Positions 27,377 through 35,258 of a DNA stretch of 64,000 bases are shown piece by piece. The translations under genes and the position numbers were made by a program. The DNA is from Lachnospiraceae bacterium (lineage in GTDB: Bacteria; Bacillota; Clostridia; Lachnospirales; Lachnospiraceae). Under the pieces are notes generated by a model. That model saw only the letters and a list, made by a program, of their open reading frames with translations. It did not search any database and was not told the origin of the DNA. The stretch spans positions 1 to 64,000 of the forward strand of contig VSNG01000001.1 in the NCBI GenBank assembly GCA_009774175.1. Direction: 5' to 3'. Positions within the stretch are counted from its first letter, which is position 1; each line of letters starts with the position of its first letter.

Positions 27377-27751
27377 ATGAAGAATTATACAATTACCGTA
27401 AATGGCAGCGTATATGATGTAGTGGTGGAAGAGGGAGCGACAAGCGGCGCACCTGCAGCGGCAGCGCCTGCAGCGCCCAGAGCGGTTCCCAAGGCAGCTC
27501 CTGCTCCCGCAGCGACTCCTGCGGCAGGTGCAGCTGGCAGTGTGAAGATTGAGGCCGGCGCGGCAGGAAAGGTATTTAAGATTGAGGCCAATGTAGGACA
27601 GGCAGTGAAGAAGGGTGACGCTGTTGTGATCGTAGAGGCTATGAAGATGGAGATCCCTGTAGTGGCTCCTCAGGACGGTACTGTAGCCAGCATCAATGTA
27701 GCAGTAGGCGACGCTGTTGAGGCAGGCGCACTTCTTGCGACATTGAACTGA
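27377..27751 (+). CDS. Biotin carboxyl carrier protein
   Basis: Carries the carboxyl group on biotin between active sites of the complex. The 124-residue protein has a short N-terminal segment (KNYTITVNGSVYDVVVEEG), an Ala/Pro-rich swinging linker (about 25-55) and a C-terminal biotinyl domain. The EAMKM motif has the biotin-accepting lysine at about 90. Two starts are possible; the ATG at 27377 has better spacing from AGGAGG than 27371. It is the only biotin carrier of the operon, so it must serve both carboxyltransferases if both work in one complex. Confidence 0.92.
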   Translation: MKNYTITVNGSVYDVVVEEGATSGAPAAAAPAAPRAVPKAAPAPAATPAAGAAGSVKIEAGAAGKVFKIEANVGQAVKKGDAVVIVEAMKMEIPVVAPQDGTVASINVAVGDAVEAGALLATLN

Positions 27752-27815
27752 TCATCGGAAGAAGCGGCAAATCATAACGCTTCCTCTGAAACTAAAACTA
27801 CAGGAGGTTAAGAAA

Positions 27816-28961
27816 ATGTATATAGTTGAGACGCTTGACAATCTGATACATCAGACCGCTTTCTTTAATTTGGAAGTCGGCAATTATATCATGATTGTCG
27901 TAGCACTTGTATTTCTATATCTGGCTATCGGCAAAGGCTTTGAGCCGCTCTTATTGGTGCCGATCGCCTTCGGTATGCTGCTCGTGAATATCTATCCGGA
28001 TATCATGGCGGAGTACGGAGAGGGCGGCATGGGCGGCGGTCTGCTGTACTACTTCTATAAGCTGGATGAGTGGGCAATTCTGCCATCCCTGATCTTTATG
28101 GGCGTGGGCGCCATGACGGATTTCGGTCCGCTGATTGCAAACCCGAAGAGCTTCCTCTTGGGAGCGGCTGCGCAGTTTGGTATTTTCATGGCATATTTTG
28201 GCGCGATCTTCTTGGGATTTAACGATAAGGCTGCGGCGGCTATTTCCATTATCGGCGGTGCGGACGGCCCGACTTCCATTTTCCTTGCAGGAAAACTGGG
28301 ACAGACGACTTTGCTTGGCCCGATTGCGGTGGCGGCTTATTCCTATATGTCGCTTGTGCCGATTATTCAGCCGCCTATTATGAAACTTTTCACGACGGAG
28401 AAGGAGAGAAAGATCAAGATGGGACAGCTTCGTCCTGTCAGCAAGCTGGAGAAAATCCTTTTCCCGATCGTTGTTACGATTGTGGTTTCTCTGATCCTTC
28501 CTACCACAGCGCCCCTTGTAGGTATGCTGATGCTGGGTAATCTGTTCAGAGAGTGCGGCGTGGTAAGACAGCTGACAGATACGGCTTCCAACGCGCTGAT
28601 GTACATTGTGGTTATTATCCTCGGTACGTCCGTAGGCGCGACCACCAGTGCGGAAGCATTTTTAAACATGGATACCATCAAGATCGTTATTCTTGGTCTG
28701 GTTGCGTTTGCATTCGGTACGGCGGCAGGCGTTCTCTTTGGTAAGCTGATGTGCGTGATTACCAAGGGTAAGGTAAATCCGCTGATCGGTTCCGCTGGCG
28801 TTTCTGCGGTGCCCATGGCGGCCAGAGTGTCTCAGAAGGTCGGTGCGGAGGCTGATCCTACAAACTTCCTGCTGATGCACGCGATGGGTCCTAACGTAGC
28901 GGGTGTTATCGGTACGGCTGTAGCAGCCGGTACGTTTATGGCAGTGTTCGGAGTGTTCTGA
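27816..28961 (+). CDS. oadB: Sodium-translocating decarboxylase beta subunit (OadB family)
   Basis: Membrane subunit that decarboxylates carboxybiotin and pumps sodium out of the cell. The 381-residue protein has about nine to ten membrane segments and the family hallmark GGADGPTSIFLAGKL near 148-162, where the aspartate takes part in sodium and proton handling. Length matches the family (375-435). AGGAGG precedes the ATG with proper spacing. A large palindrome at 28978-29054 separates it from the last gene of the operon. Confidence 0.93.
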   Translation: MYIVETLDNLIHQTAFFNLEVGNYIMIVVALVFLYLAIGKGFEPLLLVPIAFGMLLVNIYPDIMAEYGEGGMGGGLLYYFYKLDEWAILPSLIFMGVGAMTDFGPLIANPKSFLLGAAAQFGIFMAYFGAIFLGFNDKAAAAISIIGGADGPTSIFLAGKLGQTTLLGPIAVAAYSYMSLVPIIQPPIMKLFTTEKERKIKMGQLRPVSKLEKILFPIVVTIVVSLILPTTAPLVGMLMLGNLFRECGVVRQLTDTASNALMYIVVIILGTSVGATTSAEAFLNMDTIKIVILGLVAFAFGTAAGVLFGKLMCVITKGKVNPLIGSAGVSAVPMAARVSQKVGAEADPTNFLLMHAMGPNVAGVIGTAVAAGTFMAVFGVF

Positions 28962-28977
28962 TTTCTTTTAAATCATA

Positions 28978-29054
28978 CAGAATTGACATTCCAATGCAGG
29001 CACGCTTTCGCTGCGTTACGCTCGCAGCGCCTGCTTATGGAAATGTCAATTCTG
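28978..29054 (+). repeat. Three-tier imperfect palindrome between oadB and the OadA-like gene
   Basis: CAGAATTGACATTCCA (28978-28993) pairs with TGGAAATGTCAATTCTG (29038-29054), with a one-base bulge. Inside, GCAGGC/GCCTGC and CGCTGCG/CGCAGCG form further stems. No T tract follows. It probably folds in the mRNA and may act in processing or differential stability. Confidence 0.7.
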
Positions 29055-29099
29055 CACAAATAGAAAGAATGACAATAAAAAGAAAGGAATGAAAATATA

Positions 29100-30536
29100 A
29101 TGGCAGAACAGATTAAAAAGCCGGTTGGAATCATGGAAACCGTTCTTCGTGACGCACATCAGTCTCTGATTGCGACCAGAATGCCTACCGAGAAAATGCT
29201 TCCAATCGTAGATAAAATGGATAAAGTCGGCTACCACGCTGTAGAGTGCTGGGGCGGCGCTACCTTCGATGCATCTCTTCGTTTCCTGAAAGAGGATCCG
29301 TGGGAGAGACTGAGGAAGTTAAGAGACGGCTTCAAAAACACAAAATTACAGATGTTATTCAGAGGCCAGAATATTTTGGGATACAGGCCTTACGCAGATG
29401 ATGTGGTGTACGCTTTTGTTGAGAAATCCATTGCAAACGGTATTGACGTCATCAGAATTTTCGATTGCCTGAACGATATTCGTAACCTTCAGGCGGCGGT
29501 GGACGCAACTAACAAAATTAAAAAGCAGGAGGGCAGAGGACAGTCCCAGATCGCCCTTTCCTATACGCTTGGCGACGCCTATACATTGGATTATTGGGCG
29601 GATATGGCGAAAAAGATTGAGGAAATGGGCGCGGATTCCATCTGTATCAAGGATATGGCGGGCCTGCTCGTTCCTTACCGTGCGGCGGAGCTTGTGAAGA
29701 CCTTAAAAGAGAGCACGAAGCTTCCGATTCAGCTGCACACGCATTACACGTCCGGCGTAGCTTCCATGACGTATCTGAAGGCAGTTGAGGCAGGCGTGGA
29801 TGTTATTGACTGCGCGATTTCTCCTTTTGCACTGGGTACGTCCCAGCCGGCAACTGAGGTTATGGTTGAGACCTTTAAGGGTACGGAGTATGATACCGGA
29901 TATGACCAGAATATTCTGGCGGAGATTGCAGATTATTTCCGTCCTTACCGTGAGGAATGTATCGAATCCGGTCTGATGAGCACCAAGGTACTCGGCGTCA
30001 ACATCAATACGTTGCGTTATCAGGTTCCGGGCGGCATGCTCTCCAACATGGTAAGCCAGCTGAAAGAGCAGAAGGCAGAGGATAAATATCAGGATGTGCT
30101 GGAAGAGATTCCGAGAGTTCGTAAAGACTGCGGCGAGCCGCCTCTTGTTACGCCTTCCTCTCAGATTGTCGGCACGCAGGCAGTATTTAACGTGTTGATG
30201 GGTGAGAGATATAAGATGGCGACAGGCGAGTTTAAGGATCTGCTTCGCGGTAATTACGGACAGACAGTTAAGCCCATGAGCCAGGAAGTAATCGACAAGG
30301 TTATTCCCGGTGAGCCCCGCTCTACCGCTCGTTCCGCTGAGGCTACCGGCCACGTTGAGCCGGAGCTTGCAGGTCTGGAAGCGGAGATGAAGGAATGGAA
30401 ACAGCAGGACGAGGACGTATTGTCCTATGCACTGTTCCCTCAGGTGGCTATTGATTACTTCAAGTACCGCCAGGCGCAGCAGGAGAAGGTTGATATGACT
30501 CAGGCGGATACAAAGAATAATGTATACCCTGTTTAA
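29100..30536 (+). CDS. Carboxyltransferase subunit of the pyruvate/oxaloacetate type (OadA/5S-like)
   Basis: TIM-barrel carboxyltransferase that exchanges CO2 between oxaloacetate and carrier biotin, giving pyruvate. The 478-residue protein begins METVLRDAHQSLIATRM, has a carbamylated-lysine segment SICIKDMAGL (about 180-190) and the metal-binding LHTHYTSG (about 209-216). It ends without a biotinyl domain, so it needs the separate carrier of this operon. That build matches the 5S subunit of transcarboxylase as well as OadA truncated before its biotin domain. AAAGGAATGAAAATATA precedes the ATG. A strong palindromic terminator follows. Confidence 0.88.
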   Translation: MAEQIKKPVGIMETVLRDAHQSLIATRMPTEKMLPIVDKMDKVGYHAVECWGGATFDASLRFLKEDPWERLRKLRDGFKNTKLQMLFRGQNILGYRPYADDVVYAFVEKSIANGIDVIRIFDCLNDIRNLQAAVDATNKIKKQEGRGQSQIALSYTLGDAYTLDYWADMAKKIEEMGADSICIKDMAGLLVPYRAAELVKTLKESTKLPIQLHTHYTSGVASMTYLKAVEAGVDVIDCAISPFALGTSQPATEVMVETFKGTEYDTGYDQNILAEIADYFRPYREECIESGLMSTKVLGVNINTLRYQVPGGMLSNMVSQLKEQKAEDKYQDVLEEIPRVRKDCGEPPLVTPSSQIVGTQAVFNVLMGERYKMATGEFKDLLRGNYGQTVKPMSQEVIDKVIPGEPRSTARSAEATGHVEPELAGLEAEMKEWKQQDEDVLSYALFPQVAIDYFKYRQAQQEKVDMTQADTKNNVYPV

Positions 30537-30550
30537 GCATTGAACCGAGC

Positions 30551-30611
30551 AAGGCTATAAAAGTGCAGCTCCCGAAAGTTTACTTTCGTGGGGCTGTATT
30601 TTTATAGCCTT
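30551..30611 (+). terminator. Long palindromic terminator of the decarboxylase operon
   Basis: A 12-base outer stem AAGGCTATAAAA/TTTTATAGCCTT encloses an inner hairpin (CAGCTCC, GAAAGT/ACTTTC, GGGGCTG) that is followed by TATTTTTAT. The symmetric shape could stop transcription on both strands. Confidence 0.75.
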
Positions 30612-30631
30612 ATTCGGCGAGAGCCGTACAA

Positions 30632-30738
30632 CGAGGATTTGCGAAGCAAATACGAGTGGTGGCTCGGTTCAGAGAAAAATGAGCGGAGACAGGTAAGGGC
30701 CGCGAGGATTTGCGAAGCAAATACGAGTGGTGGCTCGG
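30632..30738. repeat. Two copies of a 36-base direct repeat
   Basis: The same 36 bases occur at 30632-30667 and 30703-30738, each starting CGAGGATTTGCGAAGC and containing the palindrome ATTTGCGAAGCAAAT and the ends CGAG/CTCG. The stretch from 30612 to 30770 holds no gene. Confidence 0.7.
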
Positions 30739-30773
30739 GTTTGTATTATTTTAGATTTTTTTCTTAAGAGGGC

Positions 30774-30802
30774 TTGACTTAGGTTACATAATATATTATA
30801 AT
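30774..30802 (+). promoter_or_regulatory. Promoter of the TetR-family regulator
   Basis: TTGACT (30774-30779), 17 bases, then TATAAT (30797-30802). The pentamer GTTAC recurs at 30783, 30810 and 30833, in and just after the promoter, and could be part of an operator, though no full palindrome is seen. Confidence 0.75.
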
Positions 30803-30854
30803 AACATACGTTACCAAAAGATGCTGTAAAAAGTTACAAGAGAGGTACATTCTT

Positions 30855-31406
30855 ATGGCAAGAAAAGAGACAATTACGAAAAGCGACATACTGAACGCGG
30901 CCTTTGAGATGGCGCGGGAGGAGGGATTCGGCCAGGTGAGCGCAAGGACTCTGGCGGCCAGAGCCGGCTGCTCCACGCAGCCGATTTTCCGTGTTTATAA
31001 AAACATGGAAGAGCTGGGAGAGGATCTTTTTATCAGGGCGATGGAATTTTTCAATACGTATTATGAGGAGTTCCCAAAGATTAATAATACGCCCTTTGTT
31101 AATCTGGGACTTGCCTACATCCGTTTTTCACAGGAGGAACAGCAGCTTTTTCGTCTTTTGTTTCTTTCGGAAAACCGGCATGGAAAAAGCCTTTACGATA
31201 TGTTAAACGGAAAAAACGGCGCGGTTGTCCGGGAAATCAACAGTGCGAAAATATTCGGCTGTAAGGATCCCAGCGGTATGTTTATGAAGATGTGGATTTT
31301 TATTCATGGGGCGGCATGCATGACGTTGACAGGGGATTATGATTTGCAGGAGGAGGACACCATCAAACTGCTGGAAGAATCCTATAACGCTTTTCAAAAT
31401 ATTTGA
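30855..31406 (+). CDS. TetR/AcrR family transcriptional regulator
   Basis: DNA-binding repressor; ligand unknown. The 183-residue protein has an N-terminal helix-turn-helix domain (about 8-55, with ILNAAFEMAREEGFGQVSARTLAARAGCS) and a helical ligand domain of the TetR_C type with WIFIHGAACM near 145. It sits behind its own strong promoter and 21 bases before an RpiR regulator, so the two may be co-transcribed. No adjacent efflux pump or enzyme is divergent from it, so the target could lie elsewhere or be its own operon. Confidence 0.88.
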   Translation: MARKETITKSDILNAAFEMAREEGFGQVSARTLAARAGCSTQPIFRVYKNMEELGEDLFIRAMEFFNTYYEEFPKINNTPFVNLGLAYIRFSQEEQQLFRLLFLSENRHGKSLYDMLNGKNGAVVREINSAKIFGCKDPSGMFMKMWIFIHGAACMTLTGDYDLQEEDTIKLLEESYNAFQNI

Positions 31407-31427
31407 TAACGCCGGGAGAGCGGTAGC

Positions 31428-32357
31428 ATGGTAATAGAAAATCGTTATGATATCATAACCAGAATCAATGAATATTACGGCAGAATGAGTAAAGGGCAGA
31501 AAGCGATCTCGGCTTTTATTTATGATCACTATGACCAGGCGGTGTTTATGACGGCGGCCAAGCTGGGGGATACGGTAGGAGTGAGCGAGTCCACTGTAGT
31601 TCGTTATGCCATGTTCATCGGCTATGACGGATATCCGGAATTTCAGAGAGATCTGGAGTACTGGGTGCAGAATAAAATTAATTCTGTGCAGAAGATCGGT
31701 GCAAAATATGGTAAAAGCAGCCAGTCGGAAATATTGAATTCCGTATTGCAGGCGGATATTGAAAAAATTCAGGACACCATTCATAATCTGGATCCGACGG
31801 CATTTGAGACGGCTGTAGATATTATTCTGGCGGCCAGAACCGTCTATATTATGGGCGTCAGAAGTTGTGAGCCACTGGCCGACTTTTTGCAGTTCTATCT
31901 GAATATGATCCGGGGAAATGTCGTGCTTTTGCGTACGACCAGTGTGTCGGAGACCTTTGAACAGATGATCCGTATCGGCGAGCAGGACGCTTTTGTGGGA
32001 ATCAGCTTTCCCAGATATTCCATGAGAACTTTAAAGGCGATGGAGTTTGCCAATGACAGAAACGCTAAGGTGATTGCGGTGACGGATTCCGTACATTCGC
32101 CGATGAATCTGTATTCTTCCTGCAATCTTTTTGCCAGAAGCGACATGGTGTCCATTGTGGATTCGCTGGTGGCGCCTTTAAGCATGATTAACGCGCTGGT
32201 TGTGGCGATGTGCTTAAAGCAGCCGGAGGAAGTAAAAGATAATCTGAAAAATCTGGAGGAAGCCTGGAACAATTATCAGGTATATCTGAACGACGAGATA
32301 AATTTCATCGACGAGGAGCCGATGTTAAATTACCCATTGAGAAAGAAAGCGGAATAG
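31428..32357 (+). CDS. MurR/RpiR family transcriptional regulator
   Basis: Sugar-phosphate-responsive regulator. The 309-residue protein has the RpiR N-terminal helix-turn-helix (about 1-80, with AAKLGDTVGVSESTVVRYAMFIGYDGYPEFQ) and a C-terminal SIS domain (about 125-260, with VYIMGVRSCEPLADFLQFYLN and a FVGISFPRYSMRT segment) that binds phosphosugars. No sugar gene is adjacent; downstream is a flavoprotein and cmk. Its target cannot be told from position. Confidence 0.88.
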   Translation: MVIENRYDIITRINEYYGRMSKGQKAISAFIYDHYDQAVFMTAAKLGDTVGVSESTVVRYAMFIGYDGYPEFQRDLEYWVQNKINSVQKIGAKYGKSSQSEILNSVLQADIEKIQDTIHNLDPTAFETAVDIILAARTVYIMGVRSCEPLADFLQFYLNMIRGNVVLLRTTSVSETFEQMIRIGEQDAFVGISFPRYSMRTLKAMEFANDRNAKVIAVTDSVHSPMNLYSSCNLFARSDMVSIVDSLVAPLSMINALVVAMCLKQPEEVKDNLKNLEEAWNNYQVYLNDEINFIDEEPMLNYPLRKKAE

Positions 32358-32369
32358 GGCCGGATAAAT

Positions 32370-33626
32370 ATGGACAGGGAAAGAAATCAGGTGGTCGTGG
32401 TCGGTGGCGGCGCGGCCGGTATGATAGCGGCGGCAGCGGCGGCAGACAGCGGCCGCCGTGTTATTATTCTCGAAAAGAATGAAAAGCTGGGTAAAAAGCT
32501 TTATATTACAGGCAAAGGACGGTGTAATGTAACCAACGCCTGCGAGCGGGACAAGTTTTTTGAAAATATTGTGAGTAATCCGAAATTTCTGTACAGCGCC
32601 TTTCACGAGCTGGATAATTTCGGGGTGATGGCGCTTCTTGAGAATAACGGATGCAATTTAAAAACGGAGCGTGGAGAGCGGGTATTCCCGGTTTCAGACC
32701 ATGCCTCCGATGTGACGGCGGCGTTTCAGCGGCTTTTAAGGAAAAAAGGTGTGGAAGTGCGGCTTCACTGCGCGGTGCGGGGGATAGAGAGTAAGGAAGG
32801 ACAGGCAGCCGGCGTGATTTTGGCGGACGGCAGCGCGATTCCGGCGGAGGCGGTAATTGTGGCCACAGGCGGGCTCTCCTATCGGACGACGGGTTCCACG
32901 GGGGACGGCCACCGCATGGCGGAAGAACTGGGCCACAGGGTAAAGGCTTGTGAACCGGCGTTGGTGCCGCTTGTGATCAGGGAGGAATGCTGTAAAAAAT
33001 TACAGGGGTTATCACTTAAGAATGTATCTTTGACGATGAGCTGTGGAAAAAAGAAACTGTATCAGGGATTCGGGGAGATGCTGTTTACTCATTACGGGGT
33101 GAGCGGGCCGCTTGTTTTGTCAGCCAGCAGTTTTTTGGGAAAAAGAAAGGGAGAGGAAGAGCTTCTTCTTACTGTGGATTTGAAACCGGCGCTCTCTGAG
33201 GAACAGCTGGACAAAAGGATTTTGCGGGATTTTGAAGAGAATTTGAATCGGCAGTTTAAAAATGCTCTGAATGGGCTCTATCCCTCGAAACTGATTTCTG
33301 TTATGATAGAAAGGTCGGGTATTGATCCGGAGAAAAAAGTGCATGAGATTACCCGTCAGGAAAGACGGCGCCTTTCGGAACTGACTAAGGCCTTTACGCT
33401 GCATGTGCGGGAAAAACGCGGTTTTGACGAAGCTGTGATCACCCAGGGAGGCGTGTCGGTGAAAGAGATAAATCCCTCCACGATGGAGTCAAGGCTTGTG
33501 CGGGGGCTTTATTTTGCGGGAGAGGTATTGGATCTGGACGGACTGACAGGAGGATTTAATCTACAGATTGCCTGGTCTACGGGGTATCTTGCCGGGATCA
33601 GCTGCGCGAGGAAGGGAAAGGAGTAG
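32370..33626 (+). CDS. BaiN/HI0933 family FAD-dependent oxidoreductase
   Basis: Flavoprotein of the HI0933 family. BaiN, one member, takes part in bile-acid 7-dehydroxylation, but most members are of unknown role. The 418-residue protein begins with a Rossmann FAD-binding motif (VVVVGGGAAGMIAAAAA, about 8-24) and a LGKKLYITGKGRCNVTNAC block near 41-59. It ends with GGVSVKEINPSTMESRLVRGL and FAGEVLDLDGLTGGFNLQIA, both hallmarks of the family. It lies five bases before cmk, and HI0933-cmk-ispH-S1 is a frequent clostridial order. Confidence 0.9.
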   Translation: MDRERNQVVVVGGGAAGMIAAAAAADSGRRVIILEKNEKLGKKLYITGKGRCNVTNACERDKFFENIVSNPKFLYSAFHELDNFGVMALLENNGCNLKTERGERVFPVSDHASDVTAAFQRLLRKKGVEVRLHCAVRGIESKEGQAAGVILADGSAIPAEAVIVATGGLSYRTTGSTGDGHRMAEELGHRVKACEPALVPLVIREECCKKLQGLSLKNVSLTMSCGKKKLYQGFGEMLFTHYGVSGPLVLSASSFLGKRKGEEELLLTVDLKPALSEEQLDKRILRDFEENLNRQFKNALNGLYPSKLISVMIERSGIDPEKKVHEITRQERRRLSELTKAFTLHVREKRGFDEAVITQGGVSVKEINPSTMESRLVRGLYFAGEVLDLDGLTGGFNLQIAWSTGYLAGISCARKGKE

Positions 33627-33631
33627 TTATC

Positions 33632-34282
33632 ATGGGATTTAATATAGCGATAGACGGCCCCGCAGGCGCGGGAAAGAGCACGATCGCAAGGAAGATAGCG
33701 GCGAAAAAGGGATATATTTATGTGGACACGGGAGCCATGTATCGTGCCATGGCGCTTTATCTGCTGCGGGAAAAAGCGGCGCCAGATCAGATTAACGAGA
33801 AGTGTGAGGGAGCGGATATTACCATCGGTTATGAGAATGGAGAACAGGTGGTATATTTAAACGGAGAAAATGTAAACCCTTATATCCGTTCGGAGGAGGT
33901 AGGCCGCATGGCATCCGTAAGCAGCCCAAACCCCAGAGTACGTGAAAAGCTGACGCAGCTGCAGCAAAAGCTGGCGGCGGATGCGGATGTGGTGATGGAC
34001 GGCAGGGATATCGGCACATGCGTACTGCCGGGGGCCCAGGTGAAGGTATATCTGACGGCGGACAGTCATGAGAGGGCGCTTCGCCGTTATAAGGAGCTTT
34101 CCGATAAGGGAGAGGCGTGCGATCTTGCCACGATTGAGAGGGATATCATCGAGCGTGACCGACAGGACATGACAAGGGAGATTTCGCCTTTAATGCAGGC
34201 AGAGGACGCCGTGCTGATCGACTCTTCCCATATGTCAATTGACGAGGTGGTGGAAGCGGTCGTAGCGTTGTGCGCAACGTGA
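33632..34282 (+). CDS. cmk: Cytidylate kinase
   Basis: Phosphorylates CMP and dCMP to the diphosphates. The 216-residue protein carries the P-loop GPAGAGKSTIARKIA (about 9-23), DTGAMYRAM (about 32-40) and MDGRDIGTCVLP (about 124-135), all typical. Length is normal. AAAGGAG precedes the ATG. Two RNA hairpins lie between it and ispH. Confidence 0.95.
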   Translation: MGFNIAIDGPAGAGKSTIARKIAAKKGYIYVDTGAMYRAMALYLLREKAAPDQINEKCEGADITIGYENGEQVVYLNGENVNPYIRSEEVGRMASVSSPNPRVREKLTQLQQKLAADADVVMDGRDIGTCVLPGAQVKVYLTADSHERALRRYKELSDKGEACDLATIERDIIERDRQDMTREISPLMQAEDAVLIDSSHMSIDEVVEAVVALCAT

Positions 34283-34372
34283 GAAGTACTTCTAAAGACG
34301 TCCCGCCATTGGACGAGACGCCAAGAAGTACTAAGTCTCACATGGGAGAATGCCCAAAATCGGGCATTCTCC
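34278..34372 (+). promoter_or_regulatory. Two hairpins between cmk and ispH
   Basis: GTGAGA-AGTACTTCT pairs with AGAAGTACT-AAG-TCTCAC (34278-34342), and GGAGAATGCCC pairs with GGGCATTCTCC (34345-34355 and 34362-34372). The second ends just before the GTAGGAGG ribosome binding site of ispH. No T tract follows, so these are likely leader structures rather than terminators. Confidence 0.5.
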
Positions 34373-34388
34373 GTAGGAGGATATTTCA

Positions 34389-35258
34389 ATGGAAGTGATT
34401 TTAGCCGAGCACGCGGGATTCTGCTTTGGTGTCAGGCGTGCGGTGGATACCGTGTATGAGCAGATCGAGAAGAAAAAGGAGGATGGGCGGTCCATTTACA
34501 CCTTCGGGCCGATCATACATAACGAGGAGGTCGTACGCGACTTACAGGAGCGCGGAGTGAAGGTGATTTCTTCCCTTGCGGATGCAGAGGCGATTTCGGA
34601 AGCGGAAAGGGGCACGGTGATTATTCGTTCCCACGGGGTGGAGCGGCGCGTCTGCGAGAGCCTGAAAGATCTTGGGTTCGAGGTGGTGGATGCAACCTGC
34701 CCGTTTGTCAAACGGATTCACACGACGGTGGAGAAGGAGAGCGAGGCCGGGAAAAGCATCGTGATTGTGGGCAATGCGGGACATCCCGAAGTGGAGGGGA
34801 TCAGAGGGTGGTCCTGCCGGTCTGTATATATTATCGAATCTGTTGAGGAAGCGGAAGAATTTGCCTGCAAAGAGGGAGAAAAACTGTGTATTGTTTCCCA
34901 AACGACATTTAACTACAAGAAATTTCAAGATGTGGTTGAAATTTTAAATAAAAAAGGTTACAATGGTAGTGTTGTGAATACTGTATGTAACGCTACGGAA
35001 GTGCGACAGGCCGAGGCCAGAGAACTTGCGGCTCGGGTTGATGTAATGATTGTAATAGGTGGGAATCATAGTTCTAACACAAGGAAACTCTATGAGATTT
35101 GCAGGCAGGAGTGCCGGATGACCTACTATATACAGACACTCGGCGATCTGCATTTACAATTACCTGAAACTGTCCGACTGGTGGGTATTACAGCAGGGGC
35201 TTCGACCCCAAACAATATTATCGAGGAGGTTCAAAATTATGTCAGAATTAACTTTTGA
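34389..35258 (+). CDS. ispH: 4-hydroxy-3-methylbut-2-enyl diphosphate reductase
   Basis: Last enzyme of the non-mevalonate isoprenoid pathway; uses an iron-sulfur cluster to make IPP and DMAPP. The 289-residue protein has the three cluster cysteines at 12 (HAGFCFGVRRAVD), 104 (DATCPFVKRIH) and 200 (VNTVCNATEVRQ). GTAGGAGG lies before the ATG. Its last 20 bases overlap the start of the S1 gene in another frame. In many Clostridia the two are one fused protein. Confidence 0.96.
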   Translation: MEVILAEHAGFCFGVRRAVDTVYEQIEKKKEDGRSIYTFGPIIHNEEVVRDLQERGVKVISSLADAEAISEAERGTVIIRSHGVERRVCESLKDLGFEVVDATCPFVKRIHTTVEKESEAGKSIVIVGNAGHPEVEGIRGWSCRSVYIIESVEEAEEFACKEGEKLCIVSQTTFNYKKFQDVVEILNKKGYNGSVVNTVCNATEVRQAEARELAARVDVMIVIGGNHSSNTRKLYEICRQECRMTYYIQTLGDLHLQLPETVRLVGITAGASTPNNIIEEVQNYVRINF

